Counted from the first letter of the stretch, positions 27,901-41,077 are shown. The stretch is 64,000 nt of DNA from Diplolepis rosae (GCA_030998225.1 JAPYXD010000519.1:62001-126000); one strand, 5' to 3'. Numbers and translations: made by a program. The notes: generated from the letters alone by a model not told the origin.

Positions 27901-30900
27901 GTATTTTGAGCTGAAAAAAACAAGCAGTGTAGAAGTTTGGATGTGCCGGTGACTGTGGATAGCAGGATTATTGGTAACTACTGCTGTGATATGGAGCAAT
28001 TTAGCACATCACTGCAATAGTTCCTTTGAATCCTGCAACCTCTGCAGAATCAAGCTTTTTCTAGAAAGTAGAAGCTTAGTCAAATTTTATCTTTGGTATT
28101 TATAATCTTCTTGACAATTTCTCGATGGATTTTCAAGTTTGATGGAGTCCCACGATGAATAGTCCAAGTCATTCGGCTTTGCTGATCTAGCTTTATGGTT
28201 CTTATTTCTCCATACAGTTAGATCACCAAAGAAGAATAAATAGGACATCCTTTCCCTTTACATAACATATTCCCGTTTTTGTTGATCTATCTTCAAGTCA
28301 GGAGCGAGTATTTCGATCTAGTCACGGATAAGATTTAGCGTGTCACTAGACGGAAACCTCGCCTATGACAGCAAGATTCTCTGCTGATCCTTTATGATTG
28401 TTGCGAACTTGATGAATAAGAGAGGATGTTCGGATGAATCCTACCCGGTGAGAACATCAAATATTCTCATTCCGGGCAAGATTACATCCGACAGCAACCC
28501 TTCCTTTTGCAAAACACTTTAATAATCAATTTCTTTCGCTTATGAATAGAATAGATCTCAAAAATATTTTAAGAGATCTCTAACCTCATCTTGTAATTAT
28601 AAACGAGTCCAAACAAGATATAAGACAAGAGTAACACTAGTTTCAAATAAAATATTTTGAAGTAAAATAAAATACTTTACCAAAATTATCGAACAAATTT
28701 TATATTCAAACTTCACTGCCCGAATTAAAATATAATATAATACAATCACACTGCTTCGGAAAAGAATATTAGAAGTTTAGTAAAACTATAAATAGTGTTT
28801 CAAATTGTATAAGTTAGTAATGAGACTTGTTGCGTCAAGGTATCTTCAACTGCAAACTGATGAACTTTGTTGAGCGTAGGGCCCATTTATAGACGTGGAA
28901 CTTTGTGCCCCTCCATATCTACTAGAAACTCACCCCGTCGCACCCTTCCCTCAGGAAGTATCCATCTACTCCTCTGATTGGTCAAACAATATAGGTAGCT
29001 GACAAATTCTAGCGTTGCTTCCACCTCCAAATTCGGATAAGTATGCGAAATTTTAAGAATGCTTTTCCTTCGAAAAATATTGCTGAATATTCTTTAATTT
29101 ACATTAATTTTTTTTTATCTTGCTTGCACGAACATTTTATATCATAATTTTATCATAATTTTAAATTAACTGTAAAACTTGTAGACGAGAGTATGAAAAT
29201 GTTCTATAATTGGAAACAATGGACGTTCATGATTTCACGTTTTAAATGATTTTCACATAAAGTCAATATTATTCAATAAATAAATACACGCATACACACA
29301 CATAGTGATGGAATTATCATGTGTACATTTGTTCAAAAACTTATCACAGAGTTAACTGAGTCGGCTACTTTTCGACATCCAATTACATTTACTTTCTGAC
29401 TGAAATTAAATGCTCTGATATTGGCAATAGGTTCGAAAAAAAAATTAATTCTGAATTAAATTCTGAATCTAGTATTATTACAGGATAATTAAATATATAT
29501 ATATTTAATGATGATAAACGTTGAAATGATGAATTTTCTACTAAAAGCCATAGTTTTGAATAAATTTTTTTTAAAAAACCGATAGTTTGCATCAATAATT
29601 TTTTAAACATTCTATTTGTGACTTTTTACTGAATATTATGTTTTTATGTTTTTTTAAAAAGAGAATTCTAAAAATAATTTACATTACAGTGTTTGCCAAA
29701 TTTGGAAAAATGAAACTTGCTACCTTTCTACTACCTTTTCTACCTAGTGACCTGTTACCTCCATTAAATGCTAAATTTCCCCCATAAAAAGAAATAAAGA
29801 AAATATCACAATATTTAAAGAATTTGATAATCCTTCTGTGGAAATAAAGACGCTTTCGACTGCGCTGGGATTCGAGCCCAGGTCTTTCGATTGCCGGTCG
29901 ATCGAAAGACCTGGGCTCGAATCCCAGCGCAATCGAAAGCGTCTTTATTTCCACAGAAGGATTATCAAATTCTTTAAACATTTGAATTCATTTGCATTAT
30001 TAGCGATATAAGAGTTTGAAATTGTCTACAAGGACACCTGTCATCAACGTATCTTTTCTGATACACGACTAGTGATCCTTCAATAATGTACGCAGTGATA
30101 TAAATTTCAAACTCGACTAATTAATTTGAAAATATAAAAATATTTTCAATAAAGGTTTTCTATTTAATTTTAGTTCTCTTATTACAATTAATTACACTAA
30201 TTAAATTGAAAATCGCAAGAGATGTACATAAAGATCTAGAATGAAATTATAATTAAGGCCGTGTCTTACTTATCCGTTCCCTATCTTACCGACATTTTTT
30301 TTTGCCCTTCGCGTTTCCACATTAATTTAGATATCGAGTTAAAAAGTTGAGTAATTCAGTAAAAAAGCAGTAAAGAATGTTTATCTGGTCCAAAATTTGT
30401 ATAACTGTAAAAAAAATTTTTTTTTGAAAATCTTGTTTCATAATTATAAATATTTAGGAGCATATAAACGTTTCTTAGTGTTTTTTGCTTAATTACTCAA
30501 ATTTTTAACTCGATATCTCAATTTATGTGGAAATTCAAAGAGCGAAAAAAAAGTGTCGGTAAGGTAGGGATTATATAAGTAAGAGATGGCCTTAAAAAGC
30601 AATTATTTCACTCTTATTTGAGAAAAAAAATCGTACCTGTTGAATTTCGTTAATTGCAGTTTGCATTGAGTGTTCGATATTTTTCGTAAAAAAGTCATAT
30701 AAGAATATTGTCTTTGTAATCGAAAAGTGGTAGACGTGCTTAATGAAAATTGCTGATACAACATTCTGCTTTGCTTTGCACAACTTGCACATTATTTCTT
30801 TGTTACTAACTAGCATTCGATATACTTCAAATAAATTTGCAATTTGCGTATAAACTTTTCCGTTAATGTAATCACGTCACAATAAAATTTCTTGCATGCT

Positions 30901-33900
30901 TTTCAACTAATTAAGTAGTATATGTGGATTTATAAATAAATTGTAAATTATGTTTTTGCTCAGAATTAACTTTTGTAAATTTTATGTTTGGATTTTTAGT
31001 TTGAACTATGTTTGCTTTCTTGTTTCATTAGAATTTAACATTAAATTAATTTGCCTCATATTACGAACATAAAATAAATAATATTTGGCTAATTTTTAAA
31101 ATTTTCCTATGAATTATAAATAAGAAAAAATTAAAAGTTGAATGTTGACTTTATATTTAAAATAAAATATATTATTTATTTTCATGAATTTCACTATGAG
31201 TGTAGAAATAATTTTTGTACGGATCTATTAAAATGAAAGCTTATTTAAAAATTTATTATAGCCAAAACTGCAATAAAACTTAACAATGGTTTTATGGTAG
31301 GGGATATCCATCCCAACCCCAAGAGGTCTCTTGACCTAAGAAGCTCAGACCCTATAGGATTATAGATTACAGAACAACTAAATAGTTTGTGAAAGTGGCT
31401 ATTGTCGCAAAATCATTGGAGGCACCTGCTAGGTTCAGAGAAACTTCTTTACAAATTATATTTTCATTTCTGAATCTAAATTTTCTAAAGTGAAATAAAA
31501 CTAAGTACCTAAACTCTGAGTATAACCGAAACAATCTATTCTTTGAAACAGCCGCATTGTAAATACTTTGATAGATTTCCTAGAGCTAGAGCCTAAAATT
31601 CTAGATCTAGAATAACTAAATAATATCTTGAATTTGAGCATTAACCTTATAACTAAAATTTAGAATCCTCTGACAACCTAATCCAGTTCAATAAACTTTC
31701 TTAAAACCTTATGATTCATTAATTTGCATGAAAATTAATTATTATTGAATAGTAAATACATTCAAAAACAGATTCCAAATCAAGCAAGAATTTTAAAATT
31801 TATTTAAAAGTTAAATTCATTTTTTATTTTAAATCTTGCATTTAATTTATTGTATCAATATTTATATTACTTAATCACTTGGTGAATAAGCCCAAATGGA
31901 ATTTGCAGCTCGTTCTCCTCTTTGAGGTAAATAAACTGTACCTAAAAGGTGACGCTTCATCAGCACAAATTACAATTATTGCTGTCGATTTTTTTAAATC
32001 TTCAATATTCTGTATCATAAGATATATCTAATATTGTCACAATTGAAATACAATAACAAGAAAATGATCAATTATTCCTCAGCATGAGTATATCATCAAA
32101 TTACTACTACACAAAATACACCTGTTGAGACATACTAGTGCAAACATCCTGCTAGTTTATAAATATTGGATCAACTATTGGTTAAAGTTGAAAGAGGAAT
32201 CAAAAGAAATAGTTGTTAAAATCTTAATGTATTAGTGTTCCAATGTGAAAACTTGATATTTATAGCATGATTTATCTATAATAAAAATGTTTAAAATACT
32301 TAAAAATGTATTATCCCCATAAATATAAAATCTCTTCTCAAACTCACAGTAAAATATTTTAAGGCAAGTTCAAAATATTTCATGAGTATATTTCTAAATA
32401 TTATATTAGATTTGAGATAAACTCCAGATTCTATAAATTGAAGAATAATTTGAGTATTGTTTACTTCCAGGTAGGATTCAAGGGTTTTGGTATACCTCCA
32501 GAGAAACTAAAAGCTGAAGGAACTTTCGAATTTGAAGGCAGAAAGTACAAACTTAGACATGGGTCTGTGGTTATTGCTGCGATTACTAGCTGTACAAATA
32601 CTAGTAACCCGAGCGTTATGCTTGGTGCAGGTAATTCTAAATCCTATACCTTCCTGTTCAATGTGTCAACTATTCGTATTTCTACAATCTTTCTGCGAAA
32701 TTTATTGCCATAAGCTTAATAAATGTATTTCTTAGAAAAGCTAAAGCTAGAGTCAAAAACATTTTCCAATGACTTCAATATTGATGTAATGCCCTTTTTC
32801 GTAACAATTACTGCTATATATACTGCTATATATATATATTTGAACTTGTTAAAAAAAAATTTTCATTTGAAAACAAGAAAAAATCTCGGACTTATCGAAG
32901 ATCCCGCGCAGCGTCTCACCACGGACAATTAATTTTGCGTGCATGATATTGCCCAAGGTTTTGATCTGAAACACATATATATTTGTTTTTTTTATTCAGA
33001 AGGGTCTTCCGCTTATAGTGAACCTAAAAAATTGTAAAAAAAAATTTTTTTATCGATCTTTTGAGTTACTTTCCAGAAAAATCAAATTTTTTACCGTTTT
33101 TTTTGTTTAAAATGCGTTATTTATAATGAAAATAAATATTGTATCATGAAAACTAAAGGTTCACTATATGCGCATTTTAATTACCTACAAATAAAAAAAA
33201 AAGTTTATAATAATAGCTTAATTGGTTCTCCTTTAATCATGCACGCAATTTTGAAAAATGTGGTTTTGAGAAAACGCACTTTAAAGTTTTCAGACGGTGA
33301 AAAAAACCTTCCGCTTGCTCCGCGCAAGCCACTGCTCGGAACTCTACCATCAAAACTATTCCGATATGGACTGTAAAATTTTGCGACAATATTCTCTAAT
33401 AATAGATCCATCGATTGAAACGAAAACAAAAAAAAATCGATTTTTTGAAAGTTCTGGATAAGGAGACCCCCTTAATGAGTTGAGTTTGAAATATTTTTCA
33501 CGACCCCGGAAGACTTCGATTTTTTTTAAACACAGAAAGAATTTTTGTTCTGATCGAGTTAAAAATTATTTTTATATTGATTTTAATAGGTCTTCTTGCC
33601 AAAAAAGCAATGGAAGCTGGACTCAGCGTAGCTCCTTATATAAAAACTTCCTTATCCCCTGGATCGGGAGTAGTTACTTATTATCTAAAAGAAAGTGGGG
33701 TATGTCATGCACTTATAAAACTTGGTTTTGATATCGTTGGTTATGGTTGTATGACCTGTATCGGTAACAGTGGACCTCTTACTGAATCAATGGTTGAAGC
33801 GATAGAAAAGGTATTTTTTTTAGCTATAAACTTGATAACTTTTATTAAAAAGTTAATTTTTAATTTATAAACCAAAAATTAAATTTTATATGAAGTACTC

Positions 33901-36900
33901 CGTAAATAATTACTGTTTATTTCTTCTTTTAAAAGCCTATGTTTAAAAATAATTAACATTTTTTGACTATTTTTCTGTAGAATAAATGTAAAATAAAACT
34001 GGTTTCTTAGATTTTAATCTTAAAATTTTGCTTCTTATTAGACTTGGTATCCATAATTATACTTCAAACTTAAAAGATTTGTGATCTGTTTCACTTTTGA
34101 GGTAGGTAAAATTTTATTTACGCTTTATTAACGTCTTTACAGAACGAGCTTGTTTGTTGCGGAGTCCTTTCCGGTAATCGTAACTTTGAGGGAAGAATTC
34201 ATCCCAATACAAGAGCAAACTACCTGGCATCACCTTTACTGGTAATCGCTTACGCTATTGCTGGAACTGTAGACATTGACTTTGAAAAGGATCCTCTTGG
34301 TAATTGAAATATTTTCATAATTATTTGAAAATGTGATTTATCTCTAAATTAAAATATTCGATAAGACTACGGAACAAAATTTTCAAAATTCTTTGTTCCT
34401 GCAATAAAAATATTTTTCTGGTTATTTATTACTCAAAGGTACAGAAAAAAGTGTTGCCCATTACAAACATTACGAATTTTGTATAGTTTATACAATTTGT
34501 ACAAAATTGTTAAGTAATAAGTTTATCCAAAGGAAAGACAATGTTCGTGAAGTCAATCTTTTAGTTTTTTCACAACTTCTGTATTAAATATTATTATATA
34601 AAATATCCACTATTTCTTTAAATATTAATTTTTTATATCATAAAATATAAATATAAATAAGTTATATAATTTATATAAATTGTGCGTTCATAAGAATATA
34701 AAGCTTTCGACTTTGTAAACAACATTCAGGAAAAATAAAATTTTCGCTAACAAATTTATTATGTTTACTTTTTGAAATGCTAGGCCACAGGTCTGATGGT
34801 ACAGATATATATTTGCGTGATATATGGCCTACCAGGACAGAAATTCAAGCTGTTGAGCAGAGATTTGTCATTCCAGCAATGTTCAAGGAAGTTTATAGCC
34901 GACTTGAGAAAGGCAGCGATACCTGGAGAAGTTTGAAGGCTGCTGAAAGTCAACTCTATCCCTGGGATCCCAATTCCACGTATATAAAAAATCCCCCTTA
35001 CTTTGAAAATCTTACTAAGGTATAACTATATAAGTCTTTTAAAATTTTCTTCCTTTTTTTCTGTTAAATACTTGTTCAACCTAGCAAAATACGTAAAATA
35101 TATAAAGGCCTAGCGGTTAAAAGGCGCTTTTTTGAATTTTCGAATTCCCCTACCTAATCTACAAATATAGCCATAGATAACAGTGTGAAATTCAATATAG
35201 TTTTTTTTAATTGTTGAAAATGGCTGATGAGCTGTCGGAATTCAAAAGATGCGAATATTTTTTCACTCTCCTGAAAAGTTTTAAAAATGCGTATTATTCC
35301 CTTCTAACCACTAGCCCCTCACATAACTCTTAAACCCTTTGCACTCAAGAGATAACTCCAAGTCACCACTTGGTTCGATGTGACAACTCGAGAGGTTACT
35401 TTACGGCATCATTTGTTTTGATGCGGAAACCCGATTGGCGATAATGTCTATTTATATTTTGTTTTATGTCTTTATGTTTCAAATTAGCTGCAAGAAATCT
35501 ACAAAGTATGCGAAAAATCGCCTCTAGTTGTTAGTTTGCCCAATTGAAAAAGGCCTCGAGCGCAAAGGGTTATTATTTTACTAAAGATTGATCTTCAATT
35601 TAGTATAATGTAAAAATTTAATTTTTAAACCGTAAGAAAAATTTGGCAACCAAATAAATTATCATTATTCCAACGGCCTAAAATTTAACCATTATATCTG
35701 TCTTGATAAATTATTATTATTTACACAAGGTAACTTTTTTATAGGAACTTCCAAAGCAAAAACCTATATCCAAGGCGAGAGTTATCTTGAATTTAGGAGA
35801 TTCAGTAACAACTGATCATATCAGTCCAGCTGGCAGCATAGCTCGCAATTCTCCTGCAGCGCGATATTTGTTAAGTCGGGGGTAAGTATTAAATTAAAAG
35901 AATTGGTAATAAATTCATTGTATATTTCCTTGGAGTAAGATTCTTTGTTTTTATATATATTTTTCTAATCAATAAAAGGTTGAAATAGGAAAAACTTTCG
36001 GCCAAATAATTATGTAAATTCTACTCTATTACTTTTTCAGATTAACTCCCAGAGACTTCAATTCCTATGGATCTCGCAGAGGAAATGACGCTGTTATGGC
36101 AAGAGGAACATTTGCAAACATTCGCCTCGTTAACAAGTTTATCGGGAAACCTGGACCACGAACTATTTACATTCCAAATAAGGAAGAGGTAAGATTAGTT
36201 AATTTAAAAAAAGTTCCATTGGGGAAGAGCACTAGTCGTTATCATTCTCTAATTTTCTTTAAACAATAGAAAAGTGCAAATAATCAACGTTTTCTATTCG
36301 AATTATTCTCATATAAGCAAAATATGATAAATATTTCCACTTTTACAAAGTGACATGTTTGATAACATGTTTGCTATTATATTGACCCAAAATTCACAGA
36401 ATATTTATTCATTTCTCGTTGTTTTGGCATAGGGTCAGTTTCTTTTTATTTTCTTCGATTAAAAATTATCAATGTTAGATAGAAGAAAGTGCAAAAAAGA
36501 AAGGCCGGTTCGATTGCAAATTTCTAAGTTTTTTCATTTTATCTGGTTTTTTATGTACAGTGAATTCTACATATTTTTTCAATTCGTGTTGTTGCATACT
36601 GGACTGCTTAATTATGAATTGCAAGCTATGAGATAAGTCTTTGAGTTCTATGATTTTCCTCATTTTAATTATCTCCTATATTTTAATCTTTTACAGAAAT
36701 TTTGAATTAATCTTTTAATCTATGGCACTGAATAGGGTCCCCATACGTGGCCAAAACGTTTGTCTTCCTTTTTTGCGTTTTTTTTATATCAAACATTGAT
36801 AATTTTTAATCGAAGAAAATAAAAAGAAATTGACCCTGTGTCAAAATAACGAGAAATAAATAAATTTTCACTTTTCTATTAATTAAAGCAAACTAGACTA

Positions 36901-39900
36901 GAGAGCCAATAACTGGTGCTCTTACCCTTAGTTGAAAAAATTGCTTAAGGCCATGAGTCAACCCATACAGCTGACTAAATCAATAAAATCAGTTTCCCCC
37001 AAGATTTTTCCATAATAAAACTTTAGAACATAGTAAAGGACATATTAGCGCATGATTATAGACTTTACTTATTTTTTGACAATTCAACAAATTTGAGTGT
37101 CTGTAAAACAGGAATTATTATTTTCTATTGTTTAGTACTAATTATAGTCGGAAATAATCCACTAATATGCCATTTATAATGTCCTAAAGGTTTCATCGTT
37201 CATTAATTTCATCGTTGTAGAAAAATCTGGGGGGAAACTGATTTTATTAATTTATTCAGCTGTACTGGTTAATTCCTGGATTCCCTGGCCTTAAGGCAAT
37301 AGGCCATGCAGGTCACGTGATGAATCTAGTCACTGGCTATCGATTTTTTTCTCCATGTATAATATTGTAGATCAAGTAAATAGGTAAAAATTTAGGAAAT
37401 TATAATTAATAGCATATGGGAGGAATAGGGGAAGGGCATAGTGTATTAACCCTTTGCGGCATACATTTTTCCATTACACTAATTTTTCAGATATATGCAT
37501 TTTAGGAGGTTTTCGGTGTCACTGATCATGAATCTGAAGTCAGATTTGCAAAATTCAAAATGGCGGATCCAAAATGGCGGACATTTTTTAAAAAAGTTGT
37601 TGGATTTTCATAAAACTTGTTACTTGGGGGGTTTCGGGGTCTCTGATAACAAAGCTCAAGTCAAATTTAAAAAATTCAAAATGGCGGATCCAATATGGCG
37701 AACAAATTTTCAAAAAGATAATGGATTTTCATGAAACTTGGCATCTGGGGGATTTTGGGGCCTGCGATAACGAATCAGAAGTCAGATTTAAAAAATTTCA
37801 TAATGGTGGATTCAACATGGTGGACAAATTTTGAAAGAGTTGCTGAATTTTCATGAAACTTGTCTGTCAAGGGTTTTCTAATCAGTGACTCCAAAAACAC
37901 CTGAGGAACAAATTTTATGAAAATCCAAGAACTTTTCCAAAATTGGTCTGCTATAATAGATCCGTCATTTTTAATTTTTGAAATCTAACTTCAGCTTTGT
38001 TATCAGAAACCCCAAAAACCCATAGATGCCAAGTTTCACCAAAATCCAACAATTTTTTGAAAACTCGTCCGCCATTTTGAATTTTTCAAATCTGGCCCCA
38101 GATTTGTAATCAGCGACCCCAAAAACCCCCGAGTAACAAGTTTTATTCTAATTTATTTAATACGTCGTTCAAAAATAAATTCTTTCGTAAAAAATTTACA
38201 ATTTTATATATGGAGAAAAAATTCGATAGCCAGAGACTGAATTCCTCGTGATCAACCAGACCGTCCAGACCACGTGAGCAAATTTTTATAAGAGTTCATG
38301 TAAGATAACTTTTTTATTTCACAAAATATCTTCCTGAAAACTTGGATAATACAACATAAATAAGGTCTGCTGATATCGTTTAAGTAGAAAATTTTGTAGA
38401 AATTTTTACAGTCAACTGTAATTGTCGATAAGTCTTCCAATTTTTTCCAAAATGTTTACTCAAACGAAGTTAACAGACATGCTTTATTGTCTTTTGTTAT
38501 GTTTCCCAAATTTTGGGAAAGATGTTTAGTAAATTAAAAAATTTGCCAGCTTCGCGGGCTCATTCTCGTCGCTCCTAAATTTAAGCGTATCTAGGACGCG
38601 TGATTTGATCTTCGCGCTCGGTCTTATATTTTTCGCATGCATATAAGTTTATTTCTTGTAATTTGATACTAAAGTTCAAGTCAATTTTATAATATTGTAG
38701 ATGCGAATTACATTTTCACAAACTTATTACATTTTTTTATTTCAAATGAAAAAGGAAATTCAATTTTCTTAAGGCTCTATCGGCCTTAAGGAACAAATTC
38801 TCATAATGACACTCGCGCTTCGCGCTCGATTTTCTGTATACATTTCTGTAACTTTCTAATAATTTACATGATTAAAAAAATGTATCTTCCAAATATCTCA
38901 AAAGGGAAAAAAATTCATTGACTGTTTTTAAGCAAACGATGTTTTATTTTAACGCTTAATTTGTATCTCACATATTTTGGTTATAAAATGGAATTTAGAT
39001 ATTGACTTTTTTCAAGTTTTAACATACTGTAACTTTCCTAATTTTGGTTTAATCGTAAAATGTTATTAGGGTAATAGAGATTTATAAGCACTATCAGAAA
39101 CCAGTATTTGAATTTTGGATTTTTTCATAAAGTTTTTTCAAAAACACAAAGAACTCTTCTATTTGAACCATTTTGGCGGAATGTGGCTGGTTAACGAACT
39201 TGTCCTTACTTTTTCGGCTCCGATAAAGTATGCCAAAGCTCAATTCAATCTGATAATTCTATCGAGAGTTATGCCGCACACGACCTACTAAAGACAGACA
39301 GACAGACACTTTCGTAAAAACCATCTTTTCTGACTCAGGGAGTCTCGAAACGTAAAGATTTGATGAAAATTCCAAAAGTGATTTTTCACATAAAACCAAT
39401 ATCTTCTCATGTGATGAGAATGTAAAAAGTTAACTTACATGAACGAGTTACGAGTAATTTATAATTTAGTTATGTGCTCCGATTGATCGATGGCCTTAAG
39501 AAAGATTGAGCGCTGCTGAAAAATCGACATAATTCTTATTCCGGAAAATATCCGTACTGTTACTCAATATTTATTCTAAGAGAAAAATGTTTTTTCACCA
39601 ATTTTTATGTTTTAATTTTGATTATTTTAGTTGCAAGCATATAGAAACTGAACTTACTTGCCCATATGAAGTTGCTAATATCTTAAGTATCATATACCCT
39701 TAAATAAATATATATTTTTTGATAAAATTTATTCAAATTTACTTACAAATTTTTTAAATGGTTGAAAATGAAAGATATAATTTCAAATCTTGGATTGGTA
39801 AGTCTTCAAAAATGGTTTTTTTGAAAAAAAATGAACCTTCAGTTATTACAATCCGATTATTTCTAAAGAGTAAGCATGAAAAAAAACTTAAATAAATTTT

Positions 39901-40477
39901 AGCCTACAATAATTATTATTAAAAAGGCACGCAATCCCCTCTTAAAACCGTTAACTGATGTTAAAAATAAAATTTGTTTTAGAATGATATCTTCGATGCA
40001 ACAGAAAAATACGCAAAAGACGGAACTCCTCTGATAGTTTTGGTTGGTAAAGAATACGGATCAGGCTCTTCTCGAGACTGGGCAGCTAAAGGGCCTTATC
40101 TTCTGGGCATTCGAGCTGTAATAGCAGAATCATATGAAAGAATCCACAGGTAAGATATTCATTTTTCATTTGATGATTTTCATGAATTAGGAAAATCGGT
40201 TACACTAAAATATGGATGATTCAGATCTAATCTCGTGGGTATGGGCATTGTTCCCTTGCAATATCTTCCTGGTCAAAATGCTGAAACTTTAGGACTTACG
40301 GGATATGAACAATTTGACATCGATATTCCAGAAAACATTCAGCCAGGACAAAAAATTGTAGTAAAAATAGATGATGGTAAGCAGTTCGAAGTGCTTGTGC
40401 GCTTCGACACAGAAGTGGATCTCACTTATTACAAACACGGTGGCATTCTTAATTATATGATCAGAAAGATGCTTTGA
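24948..40477 (+). CDS. Irp1: Cytosolic aconitase / iron regulatory protein 1, 15 coding exons
   Basis: Bifunctional cytosolic protein: with a 4Fe-4S cluster it isomerises citrate and isocitrate; without it, it binds iron-responsive elements in mRNAs. Exons: 24948-24954, 25791-25883, 25958-26124, 26205-26350, 26489-26882, 27123-27294, 27382-27599, 32471-32630, 33590-33810, 34143-34299, 34784-35019, 35745-35881, 36041-36188, 39983-40149, 40225-40477. They join in frame to 891 aa (human IRP1: 889). Landmarks sit three residues after the human numbering: GTDSHTT at 206-212, cluster ligands C440 (SCTNTS), C506 and C509 ([10 protein letters not shown]), swivel-domain GSGSSRDW at 778-785 with R783. 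All catalytic residues I can identify are present. No mitochondrial leader precedes [11 protein letters not shown], which with the VGFKGFG region favours IRP1 over mitochondrial aconitase. Introns 7 (4.9 kb) and 13 (3.8 kb) carry transposons. Intron 3 uses a GC donor. Confidence 0.96.
26125..26204 (+). other. GC-AG intron 3 of Irp1
   Basis: The exon ends CTCCAG and is followed by gcgagt, with acceptor ttgttcag before GATTTA. Joining at these points gives the conserved R-V-I-L-Q-D-L-T-G-V-P and keeps frame. Using the nearby GT (gtataa) would break the frame. GC donors are a known minority class with an otherwise consensus AG|GC. Confidence 0.85.
27600..29813 (+). other. Irp1 intron 7, first part: transposon-derived sequence
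   Basis: The G+C content between about 27800 and 29040 is higher than in the flanks. On the minus strand a TATAAATGGGCCC-like box occurs near 28890, as in some LTR promoters, so a degenerate LTR in minus orientation is possible. No LTR ends or coding frame can be shown. 29060-29813 is plain AT-rich intron. Confidence 0.25.
29814..29978. repeat. Near-perfect 165-bp palindrome with tRNA-like T-arm sequence
   Basis: The left arm from tttaaagaatttg and the right arm ending caaattctttaaa are exact reverse complements except at one base (cgactgcg against cgcaatcg) and a few central bases. The arms meet with almost no spacer (centre at 29896). Each arm contains cctgggctcgaatcccag, which looks like the T-arm and B box of a tRNA gene followed by the acceptor side. 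This suggests a head-to-head pair of tRNA-derived SINE 5' ends or a foldback element. It lies in Irp1 intron 7. Confidence 0.9.
30257..30591. mobile_element. piggyBac-type MITE with TTAA duplication, 335 bp
   Basis: GGCCGTGTCTTACTTAT at the left and its near inverse at the right (ataagtaagagatggcc) are flanked by TTAA on both sides (30253-30256, 30592-30595), the target of piggyBac-like elements. The two halves are inverted copies over about 130 bp each (for example 'aactcgatatct' and 'agatatcgagtt'). Confidence 0.75.
30596..32470 (+). other. Irp1 intron 7, last part
   Basis: AT-rich intron with no ORF, repeat structure or RNA gene I can support. It ends with the acceptor 'acttccag' before exon 8. 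Confidence 0.5.
32631..33589 (+). other. Irp1 intron 8
   Basis: It contains a (TA)n-rich patch near 32815 and a GC-richer block at 33290-33360 ('cttccgcttgctccgcgcaag') that interrupts the AT-rich background, probably a transposon scrap. Overlapping short frames on both strands are not coding. It ends with the acceptor 'ttttaatag'. Confidence 0.4.
35335..35569. mobile_element. Putative piggyBac-like MITE in Irp1 intron 11
   Basis: CCCTTTGCACTCAAG at the left and CTCGAGCGCAAAGGG at the right form an imperfect inverted pair with the CCCTTTGC start seen in piggyBac-like elements. TTAA precedes the left end; the right flank is TTAT, a decayed duplication. It is 235 bp with no coding potential. 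Confidence 0.55.
36221..36927. mobile_element. Inverted-repeat DNA transposon in Irp1 intron 13
   Basis: GGGGAAGAGCACTAGT at the left end and ACTGGTGCTCTTACCC at the right end are inverted copies. The inner blocks 36374-36477 and 36789-36880 are long reverse complements ('attgacccaaaattcac...attatcaatgtt' against 'aacattgataatttttaatc...'). It has no transposase. Confidence 0.65.
37300..38290. mobile_element. Foldback-type element with repeated 'aaaatggcgga' modules in Irp1 intron 13
   Basis: The ends are related in inverse: 'tggctatcgattttttt' near 37345 and 'aaaaattcgatagcca' near 38215, followed outward by cacgtga-type words. Inside, a unit of about 130 bp built around 'attcaaaatggcggatcc' and 'ggatttcataaaacttg' is repeated about three times in direct order (37490-37870). 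It then recurs in inverse order (37870-38140). Confidence 0.6.
38460..39500. other. Transposon-derived intron sequence
   Basis: There are two short GC-richer blocks containing 'cttcgcgctcg' (about 38608 and 38817), and an 'acagacagacagaca' simple repeat at 39294-39308 after 'cctactaaag'. Such blocks are common in arthropod transposons, but no ends or frames can be defined. Confidence 0.3.
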
Positions 40478-40870
40478 TGATCTTATGAATGGAGTTCAGC
40501 CATGGACTTCGACTTATTATAGATACTTAATTTGGGATTGGGTTTTGACGGTACAAATCTGCCAAACTTAAATTATAAATTTTCTTTTCAGTATTGAAAA
40601 ATAGTAATTTGTTTGGCTATAGTTTATAATGAAACTTTAATCTTCCAACATGATTTTTCACTGAAACTTCAAAACTTACTTTCTGAAATGTTTTTCGAAT
40701 GCGATAAGTTTAATAATTTAAAAACTGGTACATAAAATAGCATCTTATTATTCTGCAGTCAAAGCGACTCAATATTTACGCTTTATCGGATCAAAGTTTT
40801 TATAATTTATTTCATTATTTTTTTTTAAATGTGTGTGTGTGTGTGTATTTTGATGAACTATACTTTTATG

Positions 40871-40876
40871 AATAAA
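40871..40876 (+). terminator. Candidate polyadenylation signal of Irp1
   Basis: AATAAA 394 bp after the Irp1 stop codon, preceded by a (TG) run at about 40832-40846. It fits a 3' UTR of about 0.4 kb and ends before the convergent gene. Confidence 0.5.
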
Positions 40877-41077
40877 TTGTTGAAAATTTGTTAAATATTT
40901 TAGCGTTCCATTATTTTTTATCTTCTCTAAAAATACATTTAAATTCTATTGTGGTATTTGAACTTTCGAATTTTCACTGGTGGACCTATCTACAGTCAAG
41001 TTCTGACTTAATTTTGTATAATGCTTTAGATTTATTTAATAATTGTTTTTTACAATTCACTAAGATATCACTGCCAG

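Noticed and set aside
29860..29935. A functional tRNA gene
   Set aside because: Only the T-arm-like half is seen, in both orientations; no A box and no full cloverleaf.
29679..29981. 100-aa minus-strand ORF across the palindrome
   Set aside because: A palindrome read through; no intact domain, and it is better explained as a non-coding inverted repeat.
32532..32735. Second reading frame overlapping Irp1 exon 8
   Set aside because: A shadow of the conserved exon in another frame.
24948..40477. Mitochondrial aconitase instead of IRP1
   Set aside because: No targeting leader, length near 890 aa, and IRP1-type sequence throughout; mitochondrial aconitase is shorter and much more diverged.
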